A stretch of DNA of 19,976 bases from CAZCDM01 sp964497475 (GCA_964497475.1 CAZCDM010000024.1:1-19976), one strand, 5' to 3'; shown: positions 5,549 through 13,862, counted from the stretch's first letter. A program made the numbers and translations. Notes: generated by a model from the letters alone, not told the origin.

Positions 5549-5612
5549 GGTCATCATGACCAACTGTTGCATTACGACTCATTCGGGGCAAGATGCGGCA
5601 GTTGATGCAACG
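5549..5612. promoter_or_regulatory. Palindrome plus TGTNGCA-like half-sites (cluster B)
   Basis: GGTCATCATGACC (5549-5561) is a 13-bp palindrome. It runs into TGTTGCA (5565-5571), then TGCGGCA (5594) and TGCAACG (5606). The 19-bp unit TGCGGCA-GTTGA-TGCAACG at 5594-5612 matches TGCGACA-GTTGG-TGCGACA of cluster A (4845-4863) in layout and in most bases. CAACTGTTGCAT (5561-5572) and ATGCGGCAGTTG (5593-5604) form a 10/12 inverted repeat. It lies upstream of the receiver gene's sigma54 promoter and also just before the lepB promoter, so it could affect both. Confidence 0.5.
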
Positions 5613-5645
5613 GGTCATCCTGTCGGCCGGTGGGTCGGATTGGGC

Positions 5646-5674
5646 TTGGTTTGCAGCGGATAAGTCGTTATCAT
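5646..5674 (+). promoter_or_regulatory. Likely lepB promoter, adjoining the start codon
   Basis: TTGGTT (5646-5651) and TATCAT (5669-5674) are 17 nt apart. The -10 matches five of six positions and is only 8 nt from the ATG at 5683, so the transcript would be leaderless or nearly so. The small palindrome GATAA-GTCG-TTATC (5659-5672) overlaps the -10. Confidence 0.45.
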
Positions 5675-5682
5675 TGCCGGTC

Positions 5683-7512
5683 ATGAAGCCTACGGGTGAA
5701 AAGAACGACCTGGGCCAGTTCCGCGACACGATCGAGAGCATTTACATCGCGATTGTGTTGGCGTTCGTGTTGCGCGCGTTCCTGGTCGAGGCGTTCGTTA
5801 TTCCCACCGGTTCGATGGCCGACAGCCTCTACGGCGAGCATTACAGACTGGTCTGCCCGGCCTGCGGGTATGAGTACGCCTACGGCGCCCAGCGCGACCC
5901 CATGACCGGCTCGCTGCCGGGCGGAGACGGGCCGGTCCTGCCGCAGGGCGGGCACTGCCCCAACTGCACCTATGCCTACGACGGACAGGGCGGGCCCAAC
6001 GGACCGCGGGTCTACCTCCGCGGCGGCGACCGCGTCCTCGTCCAGAAGTATCTCTACGACTTCCGCCCGCCCACGCCGTGGGATGTCGTCGTCTTCAAGA
6101 ATCCGCAGAACAATCGCGAGAACTACATCAAGCGGCTCATCGGCCTGCCGGGCGAAACGATTCAGATCATCAGTGGTGATATTTTTTATCGCCGCGGGGA
6201 CGAGTCGCCGTGGCAGATTCGCCGCAAGCCCGCCTGGGCACAGAAGGATTTGTGGCACGTTGTTCACGATGCCGACTACCCGGCCGACCGGGAGATCCTG
6301 AACCTCGCCCATGTCGACGGGCCCGACTGGCAAAGCCGAGCCGACGGAGCCGCCTGGGACCTTTCATCGCACGACGGGCGGGTCTTTGTCTTTGCCGGCA
6401 GCGAGAGCCCCTCGCGGCTGGGGTACGAGCCCGGGCGCCGCAATTTCCGCCCGGCCGGCAGCTACAACACCCCCGCCAACGAGAGCAACAACATGGACCG
6501 TGAGGTCGACATCTGCACCGACTGGCGGCTGGAGGCGGTGCTTATGAAACCGCGCGGCCGGTCGAGCCTGGCCATGCAGTTCGAGATCATGGACCATCGC
6601 TACCGGGCCGTTTTTGAGACCACCGGTGCGGTGCACCTGGAATACCAGCCCCGCGCCGGCGGGCCGTGGAGCGTGTGGGGCCAGGCCGACGTCGGCCCCT
6701 TCCCGACCGATCGCGGCCGAACCGTCGCCCTGGTGCATGTCGACTACCGCCTGTCGGTCGAGGTCGACGGCCAGGAGGTGCTGGCCTCGACGGCTGAGCA
6801 GCTCGGCCGACCGTACGACCGGGCCATGCGCCGGGCGACCCTCCGCCAGCAGATGCGCACCAACGCCAACGAGATCGAACGGCTGCAACTGGACCTGGCC
6901 GAAGAGTCCCGCTCGGCCCAGACCCGAAGCGAACTGACCGAACAGCTCACCGCCGCCAATGCGACACGCGACCGCCTGCGTCAACTGTGGGACTGGTTCC
7001 AGAGCCCGGCGATTTCCATCGCCGCTACCGGCCAGCCGCTGGAATTATGGCACGTGAAGCTTTGGCGGGACGTGTTCTATACCTCGCCGATGCTCAAGGA
7101 CCCCGGCGACTCGGCCCAGTACGATTACGTTCGCAACCTCGCCCGCCCAGGCCAGGACAAGCCCGCCGGGCCCAATCATTGGGTCCGCAGCCGCTCGGGC
7201 GACTACCTCGGCTGGGGCACGCGGGGCAATCCGATTACCCTCCGCGCATTTCCCGACGACCCGGCCCGCGACGAGTTCTTCTGCCTCGGCGATAACAGCC
7301 CGCTGTCGCACGACGGGCGATGCTGGATGGCCGCGGCCCCCTCGCTGCGACTGTACGACGAATCCGGCAAGCCGCAGTACCAGCTCGGCACGGTGCCGCG
7401 GTATAATCTCCTCGGCCGGGCCATGATGGTCTACTGGCCCGCCGGATACCGCCTGCCGATTCTCTCTTTGCCCATCATTCCCAATGCCGGTAGGATACGC
7501 CTAGTGCGATAG
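5683..7512 (+). CDS. lepB: Signal peptidase I with zinc ribbon and large periplasmic insertion
   Basis: Signal peptidase I cuts signal peptides from exported proteins at the outer face of the inner membrane. A transmembrane helix at about 19-40 leads into VIPTGSM with the catalytic S44. The general base is K150 in YIKRLIGLPGE, and the GDNS box is at 536-539 with S/DGR following. With 609 residues it is more than twice as long as typical enzymes. Insert 1, straight after the Ser box, has two CxxC pairs (CPACGYEY and CPNCTYAY), a probable zinc ribbon. Insert 2, about 370 residues between the Lys and GDN boxes, holds a beta-rich stretch (roughly 275-365) resembling concanavalin-like folds and an Arg/Glu/Gln-rich coiled coil (about 375-430). 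The start at 5683 is preferred; the frame is open to an ATG at 5593, but those 30 residues look unlike the family and overlap regulatory sequence. lptB follows after 9 nt. Confidence 0.9.
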   Translation: MKPTGEKNDLGQFRDTIESIYIAIVLAFVLRAFLVEAFVIPTGSMADSLYGEHYRLVCPACGYEYAYGAQRDPMTGSLPGGDGPVLPQGGHCPNCTYAYDGQGGPNGPRVYLRGGDRVLVQKYLYDFRPPTPWDVVVFKNPQNNRENYIKRLIGLPGETIQIISGDIFYRRGDESPWQIRRKPAWAQKDLWHVVHDADYPADREILNLAHVDGPDWQSRADGAAWDLSSHDGRVFVFAGSESPSRLGYEPGRRNFRPAGSYNTPANESNNMDREVDICTDWRLEAVLMKPRGRSSLAMQFEIMDHRYRAVFETTGAVHLEYQPRAGGPWSVWGQADVGPFPTDRGRTVALVHVDYRLSVEVDGQEVLASTAEQLGRPYDRAMRRATLRQQMRTNANEIERLQLDLAEESRSAQTRSELTEQLTAANATRDRLRQLWDWFQSPAISIAATGQPLELWHVKLWRDVFYTSPMLKDPGDSAQYDYVRNLARPGQDKPAGPNHWVRSRSGDYLGWGTRGNPITLRAFPDDPARDEFFCLGDNSPLSHDGRCWMAAAPSLRLYDESGKPQYQLGTVPRYNLLGRAMMVYWPAGYRLPILSLPIIPNAGRIRLVR

Positions 7513-7521
7513 GACCTTTCC

Positions 7522-8268
7522 ATGATTCTGCTACAGACCGAAAACCTCGTGAAGAAATACGGCGGGCGAACCGTCGTCGATCAAGTCTCCTTCACCGTCA
7601 ACCAGGGCGAGATCGTCGGGCTGCTCGGGCGAAATGGCGCGGGCAAGACCACCAGCTTCCGCATGACCATCGGCATGATTACGCCCGAGTCGGGCAAGGT
7701 GACCTTCGACGGGGTCGATGTGACTTCCATGCCCATGTACAAGCGGGCCCGACGCGGCATGGGGTATCTCTCCCAGGAGCCGAGTATTTTTCAGCGTCTG
7801 ACCGTCCGGCAGAACCTCCTGGCCATCCTCGAGACCATGAACCTCTCTAAGGGCGCCCGGCAGGAAAAGTGCGACCACCTGCTGGAACAGTTCGGCCTGA
7901 CCATCCAGCAGAAGCAGCAGGCCCGGACCCTCTCCGGCGGCGAACGACGCAAGCTGGAGATCGCCCGCGCCCTGGTGACCAACCCCACCATGATCCTCCT
8001 CGACGAGCCCTTCAGCGGCGTCGATCCCATCGCCGTCGAAGACCTCCAGCAGGAAATCCTCGGCCTGCGGGATCGCGGCATCAGCATCCTGCTGACCGAC
8101 CATAATGTCCGCGAGACCCTCACCGTTACCGACCGCTCCTACATCATGGATAGCGGCAAGGTGCTGCGCGAGGGCCCGCCGCGCGACCTGGTCAATGACG
8201 AACTTGTCCGCAAGACCTATCTCGGGCGGACCTTCCGCGGCGATGAGTTCGACGTCCGACGCCATTGA
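7522..8268 (+). CDS. lptB: LPS export ABC transporter ATP-binding protein LptB
   Basis: LptB powers extraction of lipopolysaccharide from the inner membrane as part of the LptB2FGC complex. The 248-residue product has Walker A LGRNGAGKTT (35-44), the Q-loop region YLSQEPSIFQRLTVRQN, signature LSGGERRKLEIARAL (137-151), Walker B MILLDEPFSGVDP (157-169) and the H-loop TDHNVRET with H194. The DPIAVEDLQ and TDHNVRETL runs are characteristic of LptB rather than of branched-chain amino acid ABC ATPases. No LptF/G/A/C genes adjoin it here; its neighbours are lepB (9 nt upstream) and dnaJ (29 nt downstream). An AGGA overlaps the lepB stop and serves as ribosome site for the ATG. Its presence implies an outer membrane with LPS. 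Confidence 0.93.
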   Translation: MILLQTENLVKKYGGRTVVDQVSFTVNQGEIVGLLGRNGAGKTTSFRMTIGMITPESGKVTFDGVDVTSMPMYKRARRGMGYLSQEPSIFQRLTVRQNLLAILETMNLSKGARQEKCDHLLEQFGLTIQQKQQARTLSGGERRKLEIARALVTNPTMILLDEPFSGVDPIAVEDLQQEILGLRDRGISILLTDHNVRETLTVTDRSYIMDSGKVLREGPPRDLVNDELVRKTYLGRTFRGDEFDVRRH

Positions 8269-8297
8269 ACCACCCCGCCTGAACCGACAGAACCGAT

Positions 8298-9308
8298 ATG
8301 CCATCCCAACGCGATTACTACGACATCCTCGGCGTGAAGCGATCCGCCACCGACGCGGAGATCAAAAGCGCCTACCGCAAGCTCGCGCGGAAGTACCACC
8401 CCGACGTCAACAAAGACTCCGACGCCACCCAGAAGTTCCAGGAAGCGACCGAGGCCTACGAAGTGCTCTCCGACGCCGAGAAACGCAAGACCTACGACCA
8501 GTTCGGCCATGCCGCCTTCGGTGGCGGGCCCAGGCCTGGCCCCGGCGGTGGCCCGCGAGGCCCCGCCGGCCAGAGCGTCCATTTCGATTTCAGCGACATC
8601 TTCGGCGGCGGTGGCGGAGGTCGGGGCGGCTTTTCCAGCATGGGGCTGGATGAAATTCTCGAAGCTCTCGGCGAGCAGATGCGCAGCGGCCGCGGTGGCG
8701 CAGGGTCTCGCGGAGCGGCCGGTCGACGAAGCCAGCCCCAGCCCAAGGGCCAGACCATCGAGCACCGCGTCCTGCTTGACTTCCTCGAAGCGATCCGCGG
8801 TTCCCAGACGACCCTCCGGCTGGAATCCCGCGACCCGAAAACAAACCAGCCGACCACCGAAACCATCAGCGTGAAAATTCCGCCCGGCGTGCGCGACGGC
8901 CAGAAGATTCGCGTGCGTGGCAAGGGCGGGCAGGGGCCCGGCGGCAGTGGCGATCTGATCATCATCGTCCACGTCAAGCCACACCTCTACTTCCGGCGGG
9001 AGGGCAATGATATTTACGTCGAGCTGCCGGTGAGCATCACCGAGGCGGCCCTGGGCGCGAAGGTCGATGTGCCCACCATCGACGGCATGACGACGGTGAC
9101 GATTCCGCCCGGCGTGGCGGCCGGTCGTCGGCTGCGACTGCGGGACAAGGGCGTGCCCGTCAAAGGCGACGCCGACAATCGCGGCGATCAGTACGTCGTC
9201 ATCCAGATCGTCCCGCCCGAGACGGTATCCGAGAAGGGTCGCGAGCTGCTGGAGCAGTTCGCCAGGGAAACCTCCTTCGATCCGCGGGCGGCGGCTCCAT
9301 GGAAGTAA
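8298..9308 (+). CDS. DnaJ-family co-chaperone, class II (no zinc finger)
   Basis: A J-domain occupies residues 4-70 with the HPD motif at 34-36, which stimulates DnaK ATPase. A Gly-rich linker follows (about 75-150, with runs such as GGGGGGRGG). The two substrate-binding beta domains come next: about 155-240 (starting IEHRVLLDFLEAIRGSQ) and 245-325 (PHLYFRREGNDIYVELPVSI, VPTIDGMTTVTIPPG). The four CxxCxGxG repeats of class I DnaJ are absent, so this is a CbpA/DJA2-like protein, probably a second DnaJ rather than the housekeeping one. At 336 residues it fits that class. There is no clear Shine-Dalgarno before the ATG and no -10 hexamer close to it, so translation probably relies on coupling to lptB or a weakly structured 5' region. 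Confidence 0.88.
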   Translation: MPSQRDYYDILGVKRSATDAEIKSAYRKLARKYHPDVNKDSDATQKFQEATEAYEVLSDAEKRKTYDQFGHAAFGGGPRPGPGGGPRGPAGQSVHFDFSDIFGGGGGGRGGFSSMGLDEILEALGEQMRSGRGGAGSRGAAGRRSQPQPKGQTIEHRVLLDFLEAIRGSQTTLRLESRDPKTNQPTTETISVKIPPGVRDGQKIRVRGKGGQGPGGSGDLIIIVHVKPHLYFRREGNDIYVELPVSITEAALGAKVDVPTIDGMTTVTIPPGVAAGRRLRLRDKGVPVKGDADNRGDQYVVIQIVPPETVSEKGRELLEQFARETSFDPRAAAPWK

Positions 9309-9640
9309 CGCCCGATCCGCACCCTCTGCGGCGGGTGAATTATCTGCTCCTCTCGCTGTGTCTTGTGTTCATGGCGGCCTCTCTGGCGGTGGTGATCTGG
9401 GTGCTGGCCGGCGCGTATCACCAGGCGGAGACCGACGAGGCCCGGGAGATGTTCACCACGTGGATCGCCCTGGCGGCCGGTCTGCTGGGGCTGGTGGTGC
9501 TGCTGCTGGGCTGGGTGGTGCTGCGGTGGATGCGCCTGCGTCTTCAGGTCGACCGAAAAAAGTCTCACCAGGCCAGTGATCATCCCGACGCGTGGGTCGA
9601 AGCTGGCCGACGTATCGAAGCGTCAGACGACGAGGAATGA
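9299..9640 (+). CDS. Two-helix membrane protein of unknown function
   Basis: The 113-residue product overlaps the end of the dnaJ-family gene by 10 nt, so it is probably translationally coupled. It has a short basic N-terminus, a helix at about 15-38 (LLLSLCLVFMAASLAVVIWV), a short external loop with EADEA-like acidic residues, a second helix at about 54-77 (WIALAAGLLGLVVLLLGWVV) and a charged cytoplasmic tail ending in DDEE. No catalytic motif or known family is recognised. It is the last gene of the rightward operon and faces the convergent gene at 9693. Confidence 0.65.
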   Translation: MEVTPDPHPLRRVNYLLLSLCLVFMAASLAVVIWVLAGAYHQAETDEAREMFTTWIALAAGLLGLVVLLLGWVVLRWMRLRLQVDRKKSHQASDHPDAWVEAGRRIEASDDEE

Positions 9641-9656
9641 CCGGGGACGTTAGTAG

Positions 9657-9682
9657 CCCGGCAGAGTGTAGGTCGGGCCGGG
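9657..9682. terminator. Stem-loop between convergent operons
   Basis: CCCGGC (9657-9662) and GCCGGG (9677-9682) pair around 14 nt in the 52-nt gap between convergent genes. Without a T-tract it is only a possible bidirectional terminator. Confidence 0.35.
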
Positions 9683-9692
9683 TTGCGGTGGA

Positions 9693-10532
9693 TCACTCAC
9701 CCGCCGCGGGCGGCTGGAAGAGGCGAACCTTCCCGGGCTGAAGCTCGATCAAGGCCGTGTCGGTCGCATTGACCACGAGGGGATCCTGTCGGAACTGGTT
9801 CGGCGTGGCGTAAACGGGGATCATCGCCGGGCCGTCGGATCGGCTGAGGGGGACGGCCACCATTTGCGTCCGCCGTGTGCGAACGGCCAGGCCCTCGCCG
9901 GCCGGGTCGACCCGGACGACGCGGGTCAGGTCCGGCCAGAGCTGCCACAACCCGACCGCCACCGCCACGACGAGAACGACTGCGTAGATCAGACGCACGC
10001 GGACGGACGTTGGGCGGAAGATGGTCAGCCTCACCAGGCCGGCTACGAACAGCGCCCCCAGCAAAAGCAGGAGCTTGCGGGTTCGCGCGGGCCAGGACAT
10101 GGAAGGCAGGTTGAGGTTCTGGTAGGCCGCGCGGCCGTGCCAGATGTCCGGCGAGAGCAACGCAGCGGGCCAGTCGATGGTGGCCTCGCCGGTGGCGATG
10201 GGTTGAGCCAAGGGATCCGTCGATGCGAGCAGGTCGATGCGGCAGGGCTGCAGCGATCGCAGCGCGGGGATGAGCACGTCAATCTCGGCCTCGCTGCCGG
10301 GTGGCAGGAGGATCGGGACGAGGCGGGCCGGGCCGCCAGCGGCGGCGCGGATGCGTACGGCGGCGGCCTCGGTGGAGGTCGGGTTGGTCAGGGTCAGCCG
10401 GGCGCGTCGCCAGGCCTCTCCGGCGGGCTGATCGTCGGCTGGCTGGAGCGATGCGCGGAGCGAGTCGGCGCGGGCGAGTGCGGGCAGGGCCAGCAGGGCC
10501 GTCGCGACGAGCAGACGCAGCGGAGTCCTCAC
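9693..10532 (-). CDS. Exported, membrane-anchored protein of the glycan operon
   Basis: A GTG start at 10532 overlaps the debranching-enzyme stop in a GTGA arrangement, with AAGG 8 nt before it. The product has 279 residues. It opens with a signal peptide (TPLRLLVATALLALPALARA, cut near residue 20), then about 130 residues of beta-type sequence (RARLTLTNPTSTEAAAVRI) resembling an Ig- or CARDB-like fold. Two transmembrane helices follow (LLLLLGALFVAGLVRLTIF and LIYAVVLVVAVAVGLWQLW), then a C-terminal beta-rich domain of about 80 residues. The reading frame stays open far upstream inside the debranching gene, but that part is out of frame with the real protein and is not included. The function is unknown. 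Confidence 0.75.
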   Translation of the reverse strand: MRTPLRLLVATALLALPALARADSLRASLQPADDQPAGEAWRRARLTLTNPTSTEAAAVRIRAAAGGPARLVPILLPPGSEAEIDVLIPALRSLQPCRIDLLASTDPLAQPIATGEATIDWPAALLSPDIWHGRAAYQNLNLPSMSWPARTRKLLLLLGALFVAGLVRLTIFRPTSVRVRLIYAVVLVVAVAVGLWQLWPDLTRVVRVDPAGEGLAVRTRRTQMVAVPLSRSDGPAMIPVYATPNQFRQDPLVVNATDTALIELQPGKVRLFQPPAAGE

Positions 10533-12553
10533 AGCGATGCCTTGGCCCTGGCGACGAGGCAGCGGGCGCGAAGCACCTCGGCCACGCTCCATGCCTGGGC
10601 AAAGCAGCCTCTCGGGGCGTGCGGGTCGTCGCCATCGTGGATTTCGTTGAGCTGGCCGATGCAGGCCACGTCGAGCTGCTCGCCGAGGGGTTCGAGCCAC
10701 TGCTCGGCCCGGGCGATGGATTCGGCGTCGGGGTACACCTTCAGCCAACCCTCGATGAACCCGCCGATTAGCCACGGCCAGACCGTGCCCTGGTGGTAGG
10801 CTTGCTCGCGACTTTCCCACGAGCCGCCGTAGCGTCGGCGGTAGCGGTGGTCGCGTGGCGAGAGGGTGCGCAGCCCGGCCGGGGTGAGCAGTTCGTCGCG
10901 GACGACATCGAGGATGGCCCGCTGCTGGGCGGGCGAGAGCGGGCTGTGCGGCAGGGAGACGGCGAAGACCTGGTTGGGTCGCAGCGAGGCGTCGGCCCCG
11001 GCGGCGTTGACGACATCGTTGAGCCAGCCGAATTGCGGATTCCAGAAGACCTCGACGAATCGGCTGGCGATGCGGGCGGCCTGGCGGGCGTAGCGGTTGG
11101 CCTCTTCGGGGTCGCTCGGGCGAAGCCACTCGGCCAGCATGCAGTGGGCACTGTGCCACATCGCGTTGAGTTCGACGGCCTTGCCCCAGCGGCTGGTGAT
11201 GACGGCCTCGCCGAGTTTGGCGTCCATCCAGGTCAGCTGCGTATCCGGCGAGCCAGCGTGCAGCAGGCCGTCGTCGGTCGCGTGGATGTTGAACCGCGTG
11301 CCGGCGGTGTAGTGGTCGACGATTGCGCGGCAGCTCGGCAGGAGCACTTCCGCCAGGAAGGCGTCCTGGGTTGGCTCGTCGATGGCCTCGATGTATCGCG
11401 CGGTGGCCATGATGAACCACAGCGAGGCGTCGGCGCTGTTGTAGTGCGGCAGCCCGCCGTAGTCGTCGAAGCGGTTGGGGATCATGCCCTCGCTGAGCGC
11501 GTCGGCGTAGGTGCGGAAGACCTTGCGGGCCAGGTCGAGCTGGCCGGTGCACAGCAGGGCGCCGGGCAGGGCGATGAAGGTATCGCGGCCCCAGTCGGCG
11601 AACCAGGGGAACCCGGCCAGCAGGGACGAGCCCTCGCCGCCGCCGGCGGAGATGCGCCGCACGGAAAAGCTCGCCGCCGCGGCAGCGAGGCGGCGCGTGG
11701 CGCGGTCGGCCTTGGCGAAGGGGGCGGCGAAGGAGGCCTGTCGATCGCGGCGGGCCTTGCGGGTGATTTTCCACTTGAGCTTCTCGGGCGGCTCGGGCAG
11801 CGACGGGCAGCACAGCCGGGCCGTCAGCGTGAGCTTTTTGTTCTTTTCCGGCTGCCAGACGAAGAGCCCCGGCGAAAAAATGTCTTCCGTGCCTTCCTGT
11901 CCGCGGGCGATGTCGTGACGATAGAGCACCTGGTACCACCATTGCTGGTCGTGTTCGAAGTGGCCTCGGTTGGTCGCCAGGTGCAGCGGGCCGACGGCGG
12001 GGTCCTCGCCGGTGACGGTGACGGTGACGGCCGATTCGGCCGGGGTGACTTCGAAGCAGTCCGGGTTGCAGCAGGTTCGCAGCGAGTGGAAATCCCGCAG
12101 GGGGGTGAACGGGCGGATCAGCAACTTCTCGGCCGGCCCGGTGATATCGTAGCGGACAGCGACGGCGTTGTCGGTATCGCTCAGCAGGACGCGTTTGCGG
12201 AGGGTGGTCTTGCCGAGGCGGTAGACGAAGGTGGCGGCTTCGTCGTCGCGGTATTCGGTGAAGTGGGTATGGCCGTCGGGGCAGACGGCGTCGATGAACT
12301 CGTTGGCCGCCAGGTCGTAGATTTTCCCACCGATGTGTAGCTGCTCCATGACCGTGCCGAGAGCGACGACGCGTTTGACCGGCGGGAGGGTGGCCGCGAC
12401 GAGCAGGCCGTGGTATCGCCTGGCGTTGCCGGCCAGGAGGTTCTGGGCCGAGTACGTGCCGAGTTCGTTACTGCGGAGCCATTCACGCTGGAGCAGGGCG
12501 TCGAGGCCGACGTCTGCGGAGACGGGTTTGGATTTCGGCAGGCCGGCAGCCAT
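10529..12553 (-). CDS. Archaeal-type glycogen debranching enzyme (amylo-alpha-1,6-glucosidase)
   Basis: This 674-residue protein has the two parts of the prokaryotic GDE family. The N-terminal beta domain, about 1-290, has LLAGNARRYHGLLVA (39-53) near its start. The C-terminal (alpha/alpha)6 glucosidase domain has AGFPWFADWGRDTFIALPG (313-331), PNRFDDYGGLPHYNSADASLWF, QLTWMDAK (439-446) and YHQGTVWPWLIG near residue 600. The catalytic acids are expected in the WGRDT and TWMDA segments, and both are intact. It would cleave alpha-1,6 branches of glycogen-like glucan in the cytoplasm. The ATG at 12553 has AAAGGA about 8 nt upstream. It starts 22 nt after the GH57 gene and overlaps the next gene by 4 nt, so it belongs to a four-gene operon with GT4 and GH57. 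Confidence 0.93.
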   Translation of the reverse strand: MAAGLPKSKPVSADVGLDALLQREWLRSNELGTYSAQNLLAGNARRYHGLLVAATLPPVKRVVALGTVMEQLHIGGKIYDLAANEFIDAVCPDGHTHFTEYRDDEAATFVYRLGKTTLRKRVLLSDTDNAVAVRYDITGPAEKLLIRPFTPLRDFHSLRTCCNPDCFEVTPAESAVTVTVTGEDPAVGPLHLATNRGHFEHDQQWWYQVLYRHDIARGQEGTEDIFSPGLFVWQPEKNKKLTLTARLCCPSLPEPPEKLKWKITRKARRDRQASFAAPFAKADRATRRLAAAAASFSVRRISAGGGEGSSLLAGFPWFADWGRDTFIALPGALLCTGQLDLARKVFRTYADALSEGMIPNRFDDYGGLPHYNSADASLWFIMATARYIEAIDEPTQDAFLAEVLLPSCRAIVDHYTAGTRFNIHATDDGLLHAGSPDTQLTWMDAKLGEAVITSRWGKAVELNAMWHSAHCMLAEWLRPSDPEEANRYARQAARIASRFVEVFWNPQFGWLNDVVNAAGADASLRPNQVFAVSLPHSPLSPAQQRAILDVVRDELLTPAGLRTLSPRDHRYRRRYGGSWESREQAYHQGTVWPWLIGGFIEGWLKVYPDAESIARAEQWLEPLGEQLDVACIGQLNEIHDGDDPHAPRGCFAQAWSVAEVLRARCLVARAKASL

Positions 12554-12575
12554 GGGGCGTCCTTTCAGTGCGGGC

Positions 12576-13748
12576 TCAGGGGCAACGCTGGCGGACGTTG
12601 TCCAGGATGTTCATGAAGTTGATGTAGGCGTCGTAGGGCGACTCGTAGGGGTTGAAGTACTTGTGGACGTCGCCGTCGGCGAAGTACTTCGTGCACATGT
12701 AGTAGAAGTGGTCGGAGGTCTGGAGCTTGCGCCAGTCGCCGATGAGTTCGATATCGTTGCTGGCCAGCACGGCCGGGGCGAGTTCGTAGACGTCGTGCAG
12801 GGCGTTGGACTGCATGGAATTGCCCAGCCAGGCGGAAAGGTCCCGCTCGGTGTCGGCCCAGGAGATCATGTGCGGCACGTCGACCTCGCCGACGCTGGGG
12901 TAGCGTTCGATGGCCTGGCTGATGGTGCAGAAGTCATTCTTGCCGGACTCCATCACCGCCCCGGGCAGCGAGCGCATGAACTCGAAGATGCCCGTGTCGG
13001 CCCACTGGTGCTCGCCGAAGGTTTCGTAGTCCATGAACAGGTTGCAGACGTAGCCATTGCCGTTGATCTGGTCGACCCATTGGGCGAACTTCTCGGTGGT
13101 CATGGGCCACTCGGGCCAGGCCTGGTTGCCGAAGCGGAATGCGATGTCGTCGCTGAGGCGGTAGTTCTTCATCATCAGCCGCAGGTCGCCGCAATTGGGC
13201 GGGTTGTAGACGAAGTTCGGGCTGCGATAGCCCAGCACATAGTCGGCCCCCTCGGTGAGGATCGCATCGAAGCCCATATCCTCGACGCAGCCGGCGACAT
13301 CGTTGTTGTACGTCAGCTCGGTGTTGCGGAAAATTCTGGGCCGCTGGCCGAAAAGCTCCTCCATCAGCTCGCAGTGGATCTGCGTCTGGCGGATGAACTC
13401 CTCGCGGTGGTAGAGGAAGCTCAGGCTGTGGTAGTACGTCTCGGAGATGAACTCCACGCAGCCGGTCTCGGCGAGGTCCTGAAAACTCTTGAGCACGTCC
13501 GGCCTCCACATGCGGAGCTGCTCGATGATCGTGCCGGTGATGGAATAGCTGATGCGGAAACGTCCCTCGTGAGCTTTGATGCAGTCGAGCATCAGCTCGT
13601 TCATCGGCAGGTAGCACTTATCGGAGACTTTGTGCAGAATCCGCTCGTTGCTGTCCTGGTCGAAGTAGCTCGCGGCGGTATCGAAGACGCTGTAGCGACG
13701 CAGCCGGAAGGGCTGGTGCACCTGAAAGTAAAAGACGACGGAAGCCAT
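12576..13748 (-). CDS. GH57 alpha-amylase/glucanotransferase-type hydrolase
   Basis: This 390-residue GH57 catalytic domain opens with the typical MASVVFYFQVHQPFRLRRY. The predicted nucleophile is E144 in FRNTELTYNND and the acid/base is D240 in FMDYETFGEHQW. Other family landmarks are SYSITGTIIEQL and ISETYYHSLSFLY. It probably hydrolyses or transfers alpha-1,4-glucan chains in the cytoplasm; no signal peptide is seen. The start at 13748 is chosen because the protein begins like its family there. The frame is open to a TTG at 13793, with 15 residues that fit nothing. No Shine-Dalgarno precedes the ATG; instead TCTAAT lies 6 nt before it, suggesting a leaderless transcript. It follows the GT4 gene by 114 nt and precedes the debranching enzyme by 22 nt. 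Confidence 0.92.
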   Translation of the reverse strand: MASVVFYFQVHQPFRLRRYSVFDTAASYFDQDSNERILHKVSDKCYLPMNELMLDCIKAHEGRFRISYSITGTIIEQLRMWRPDVLKSFQDLAETGCVEFISETYYHSLSFLYHREEFIRQTQIHCELMEELFGQRPRIFRNTELTYNNDVAGCVEDMGFDAILTEGADYVLGYRSPNFVYNPPNCGDLRLMMKNYRLSDDIAFRFGNQAWPEWPMTTEKFAQWVDQINGNGYVCNLFMDYETFGEHQWADTGIFEFMRSLPGAVMESGKNDFCTISQAIERYPSVGEVDVPHMISWADTERDLSAWLGNSMQSNALHDVYELAPAVLASNDIELIGDWRKLQTSDHFYYMCTKYFADGDVHKYFNPYESPYDAYINFMNILDNVRQRCP

Positions 13749-13754
13749 GAGGGT

Positions 13755-13760
13755 ATTAGA
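13755..13760 (-). promoter_or_regulatory. -10-like hexamer 6 nt before the GH57 start
   Basis: The minus strand reads TCTAAT-ACCCTC-ATG, a five-of-six match to TATAAT. The corresponding -35 (TTGCAT with 16 nt, or CTTGCA with 17 nt) is poor. A perfect TTGACA lies further up at 13793-13788, but 27 nt away, too far to pair with it. Confidence 0.3.
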
Positions 13761-13862
13761 CTCGCAAGACGGCAGAATGCAAGGGGTTGTCAAACCGGCC
13801 GGGCCGGGATGAAGCTATCGGATCGGCCGCGGGAAAACTGTGATGGTCCATCGCGGAGGTCC

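Noticed and set aside
5593..5682. Upstream ATG start for lepB
   Set aside because: The 30 extra residues are unlike signal peptidases, and the DNA overlaps the TGTNGCA cluster and a promoter.
7048..7062. TGGCACG resembling a sigma54 -24 element
   Set aside because: It is inside the lepB coding region and lacks TTGC at the correct spacing.
10533..11942. N-terminal extension of the 9693 gene
   Set aside because: The frame is open to 11942, but it is an Arg/Pro-rich alternative frame of the debranching enzyme. The GTG at 10532 gives a signal peptide and a ribosome site.
13788..13793. TTGACA as the -35 for the GH57 gene
   Set aside because: It is 27 nt from the only good -10 (TCTAAT), far outside the usual 16-18 nt.
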